From a virus: a stretch of DNA of 22,089 bases. A model generated the notes under the pieces. The model did no database searches. It was not told the origin of the DNA and saw only the letters and a list, made by a program, of their open reading frames with translations. The translations under genes and the position numbers were made by a program. This document shows, one piece after another, positions 20,657-22,089 of the stretch; positions within the stretch are counted from its first letter, which is position 1, and each line of letters begins with the position of its first letter. Where the stretch lies: positions 1 to 22,089 of IMG/VR virus record IMGVR_UViG_3300037320_000039. One strand, written 5' to 3'.

Positions 20657-20681
20657 AAAAAAACCGCTTTTTAGGGCGGTT
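20657..20681 (-). terminator. Rho-independent terminator after the 58-residue gene
   Basis: AACCGC (20662-20667) pairs with GCGGTT (20676-20681) around an eight-base loop. On the minus strand the stem runs into seven T residues. It lies 47 bases after the stop of the 58-residue gene and protects the origin-like region from transcription arriving from the replication genes. Confidence 0.82.
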
Positions 20682-20727
20682 ACGAACTCATCAACAACGA
20701 GCAAGCACAATAGCATTATTTGCAAGG

Positions 20728-20904
20728 CTACATTTTGTCTTCGATATGATTATACATTAACTGCATTACCCAAGCGTTTTCAAATTCATACATCCCACAG
20801 GTTGTGCAAGCTTCCTCCATGGTATCATAGTAGTTTATTTTACCTTGTTTATTTTTCATAAAATCCATATTTCTAAGGTCTATTATTACAAATTGTCCTT
20901 TCAT
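20728..20904 (-). CDS. Small phage protein, 58 residues
   Basis: A 58-codon frame begins MKGQFVIIDLRNMDFMKNKQ. It continues with the segment YYDTMEEACTTCGMYEFENA, and then WVMQLMYNHIEDKM. A C-x-x-C pair (CTTC) sits in the middle. The ending 'Y-E-F-E-N-A-W-V-M' followed by 'Y-N-H-I-E' is a phrase I recall from small early proteins of Bacteroidota phages, without known function. A terminator lies 47 bases downstream, which suggests it closes the early/replication transcript. The 85 bases before its start contain no gene; the leader is A/T-rich without a Shine-Dalgarno motif. Confidence 0.6.
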   Translation of the reverse strand: MKGQFVIIDLRNMDFMKNKQGKINYYDTMEEACTTCGMYEFENAWVMQLMYNHIEDKM

Positions 20905-20989
20905 TTTGTTTTTAAATTTAATTTAGTGCTGATAATCCGCCCAGCACATTACAGCGTATAAAATATATTGCACATTGCTGCTATTAATT

Positions 20990-22089
20990 TTAACTATTTA
21001 AAATTTTATTAATACTTCCCAAGCTTATCGAAAAATGTTTAGCCAATGCCCGCTGGCTCATGTTAGGGTCCTTTGTATGCAATAGTTTTACCTTTTCCAA
21101 TATTGTCATACCCTTAGTGTCAAATAAGATGTTCTTGGCCTCCTTTTCGCTTGACACTTCTTTGCTAACCAATTCATATTGAAACATGAAATATTTTACC
21201 AACCGTATTGCTTTTTTAACTGAACCCACATTTATTTGTGCGTCTCTTAATTTCTGGAATGGATAGACGTAAACGCTGTCGAGAATATGCATAAGTAAAA
21301 TAAAGCGACCAAAGTATGTGGCCATCTTGCTGTAAGCGCTTTTTGTGCCGTTAGATAGTTCCGAGCCGTCCGCGATCATATCTTCAATTTTTCCGTTATA
21401 GTCAAACCAAAGATCTTTCGCCTCATTATCCATGTGGTAATAATCCACATTAAGATCACCGTTTTCTTTTGTAAATTCTGTTTCTTTTATTAATTCAAAT
21501 AAGCCACGTACATAGCTATCGTAATTGTTAGCAACATTACCACCTACATCTTCTTTGGTCATTTTACCAGTTTGAAAGTTACCACTAACGAATAAAAATC
21601 TGTCCCAGAAACCATTGTCTTTTAATTGTTCGGTCATTAGACTTGTTAATATTTTAGGCTGAATTCCTCCGAAAATTGGTAAATACGGATCGTAAAGTAT
21701 GGAGGACATACCTACTCCTTTTCTAGCTGCTGAAATATCAGAGTAGGAAAAAGCAGAAAGATACTTTTCAATATCAGACCCTTTGTTGTACTTTCCTGAA
21801 TTAGCAACAAGACCGCTAATTTCATCCAGAACAATCGCTACCCCTCTTAAATTCTGGCTATGTATCTGTATGTAGGCTTCGATAGTTGCGTCGCCAACGT
21901 ATAATCTTGGCTGAACAGGTTTATCGTCGCTTACATCGTCGCTGTGCGCTTTTAACTTAGACAGGTAATCTTTATACATTTCTGATTCAATCGACCTAAT
22001 AGGCTTCATAAAAGGGGCAGTCGATGGGGTTTTTTTACTTCCCGCTTCCCCAATAATAATATTCCAGAATACCGCCCACTCTCTCCATG
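20990..22089 (-). CDS. DUF3987-type P-loop replication protein (5' end outside window), with C-terminal HTH
   Basis: The open frame continues through the right edge, so the real start is outside the window; an internal ATG at 22009 should not be taken as the start. Just upstream of that ATG the frame encodes WRE-WAVFWNIIIGEAGSKKTP, a P-loop in which the usual sixth glycine is lysine. DUF3987 proteins commonly relax this position (for example to methionine). A Walker B-like GVAIVLDEISGLV follows, and then YLPIFGGIQPKILTSLMTEQ and NGFWDRFLFV, phrases typical of the DUF3987 ATPase core. The last 25 residues (MSQRALAKHFSISLGSINKI) form a helix-turn-helix. Members are found in phage and plasmid replication modules and are thought to act as helicase/primase-associated ATPases. 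Its place next to the origin-like repeats fits replication. Confidence 0.75.
   Translation of the reverse strand, partial: WREWAVFWNIIIGEAGSKKTPSTAPFMKPIRSIESEMYKDYLSKLKAHSDDVSDDKPVQPRLYVGDATIEAYIQIHSQNLRGVAIVLDEISGLVANSGKYNKGSDIEKYLSAFSYSDISAARKGVGMSSILYDPYLPIFGGIQPKILTSLMTEQLKDNGFWDRFLFVSGNFQTGKMTKEDVGGNVANNYDSYVRGLFELIKETEFTKENGDLNVDYYHMDNEAKDLWFDYNGKIEDMIADGSELSNGTKSAYSKMATYFGRFILLMHILDSVYVYPFQKLRDAQINVGSVKKAIRLVKYFMFQYELVSKEVSSEKEAKNILFDTKGMTILEKVKLLHTKDPNMSQRALAKHFSISLGSINKILNS

Noticed and set aside
20513-20725. 70-codon minus-strand frame between the 58-residue gene and the origin-like arm
   Set aside because: It runs straight through a strong terminator and one arm of the inverted repeat, and its composition looks random.
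1-22089. tRNA genes, integrase and attachment sites
   Set aside because: No cloverleaf-like segment with conserved TTC-type arm, no tyrosine or serine recombinase motifs and no flanking direct repeats were noticed on either strand.

Overview
The window is about 22 kb of AT-rich DNA from a tailed double-stranded DNA bacteriophage or prophage. Every convincing gene is on the minus strand. The host is very probably a member of the Bacteroidota, most likely a flavobacterium. This rests on three things seen in the sequence: start codons have A/T-rich leaders without Shine-Dalgarno motifs, promoter candidates fit the flavobacterial TTG / TAnnTTTG pattern, and the structural proteins look like those of flavobacterial phages. 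No tail sheath, integrase, repressor, tRNA or CRISPR array was seen. A siphovirus-like particle is therefore the simplest reading, and lifestyle cannot be decided.

Reading in the direction of transcription (high to low coordinate), the window opens inside a DUF3987-type P-loop replication protein (20990-22089, 5' end missing) and a 58-residue gene. A strong terminator follows, and then a 0.5 kb non-coding region. That region holds a very large imperfect inverted repeat (about 20261-20597) built from repeated GCGTTCAA/TTGAACGC units around an AT-rich core with its own inner palindrome. It looks like a replication origin and is the most striking element here. Next come two small unknown genes, the terminase small subunit, two more small genes and the terminase large subunit (17221-18624). 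A promoter candidate and four very small genes (25 to 57 residues) follow.

The structural genes come in an unusual order. A possible tail-chaperone-like gene, a tail-terminator-like gene, two small neck/tail-completion-like genes, two large tail proteins and the tape measure (9369-11369) come first. A separate cassette of a zinc-ribbon gene and a small partner gene sits next, with its own promoter. After it come the prohead protease, a small beta-rich protein, the major capsid protein, an unknown gene, a tail-tube-like protein and a small protein. Only then come the portal, a head-tail connector, two fibre genes and the lysis genes (holin and a spanin-like membrane protein cut by the window edge). 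Capsid and portal genes thus lie downstream of the tail genes, not directly after the terminase.

Five hairpins, most of them terminator-like, lie 10-25 bases upstream of start codons in the late region. They follow the holin, tail-tube-like and capsid genes, and two form part of promoter-hairpin-gene leaders. This suggests that late-gene dosage is tuned by partial termination. The largest fibre gene encodes a classical N-terminal signal peptide, which is odd for a virion protein. Functions were assigned by reading motifs, composition and context. No database search was possible.
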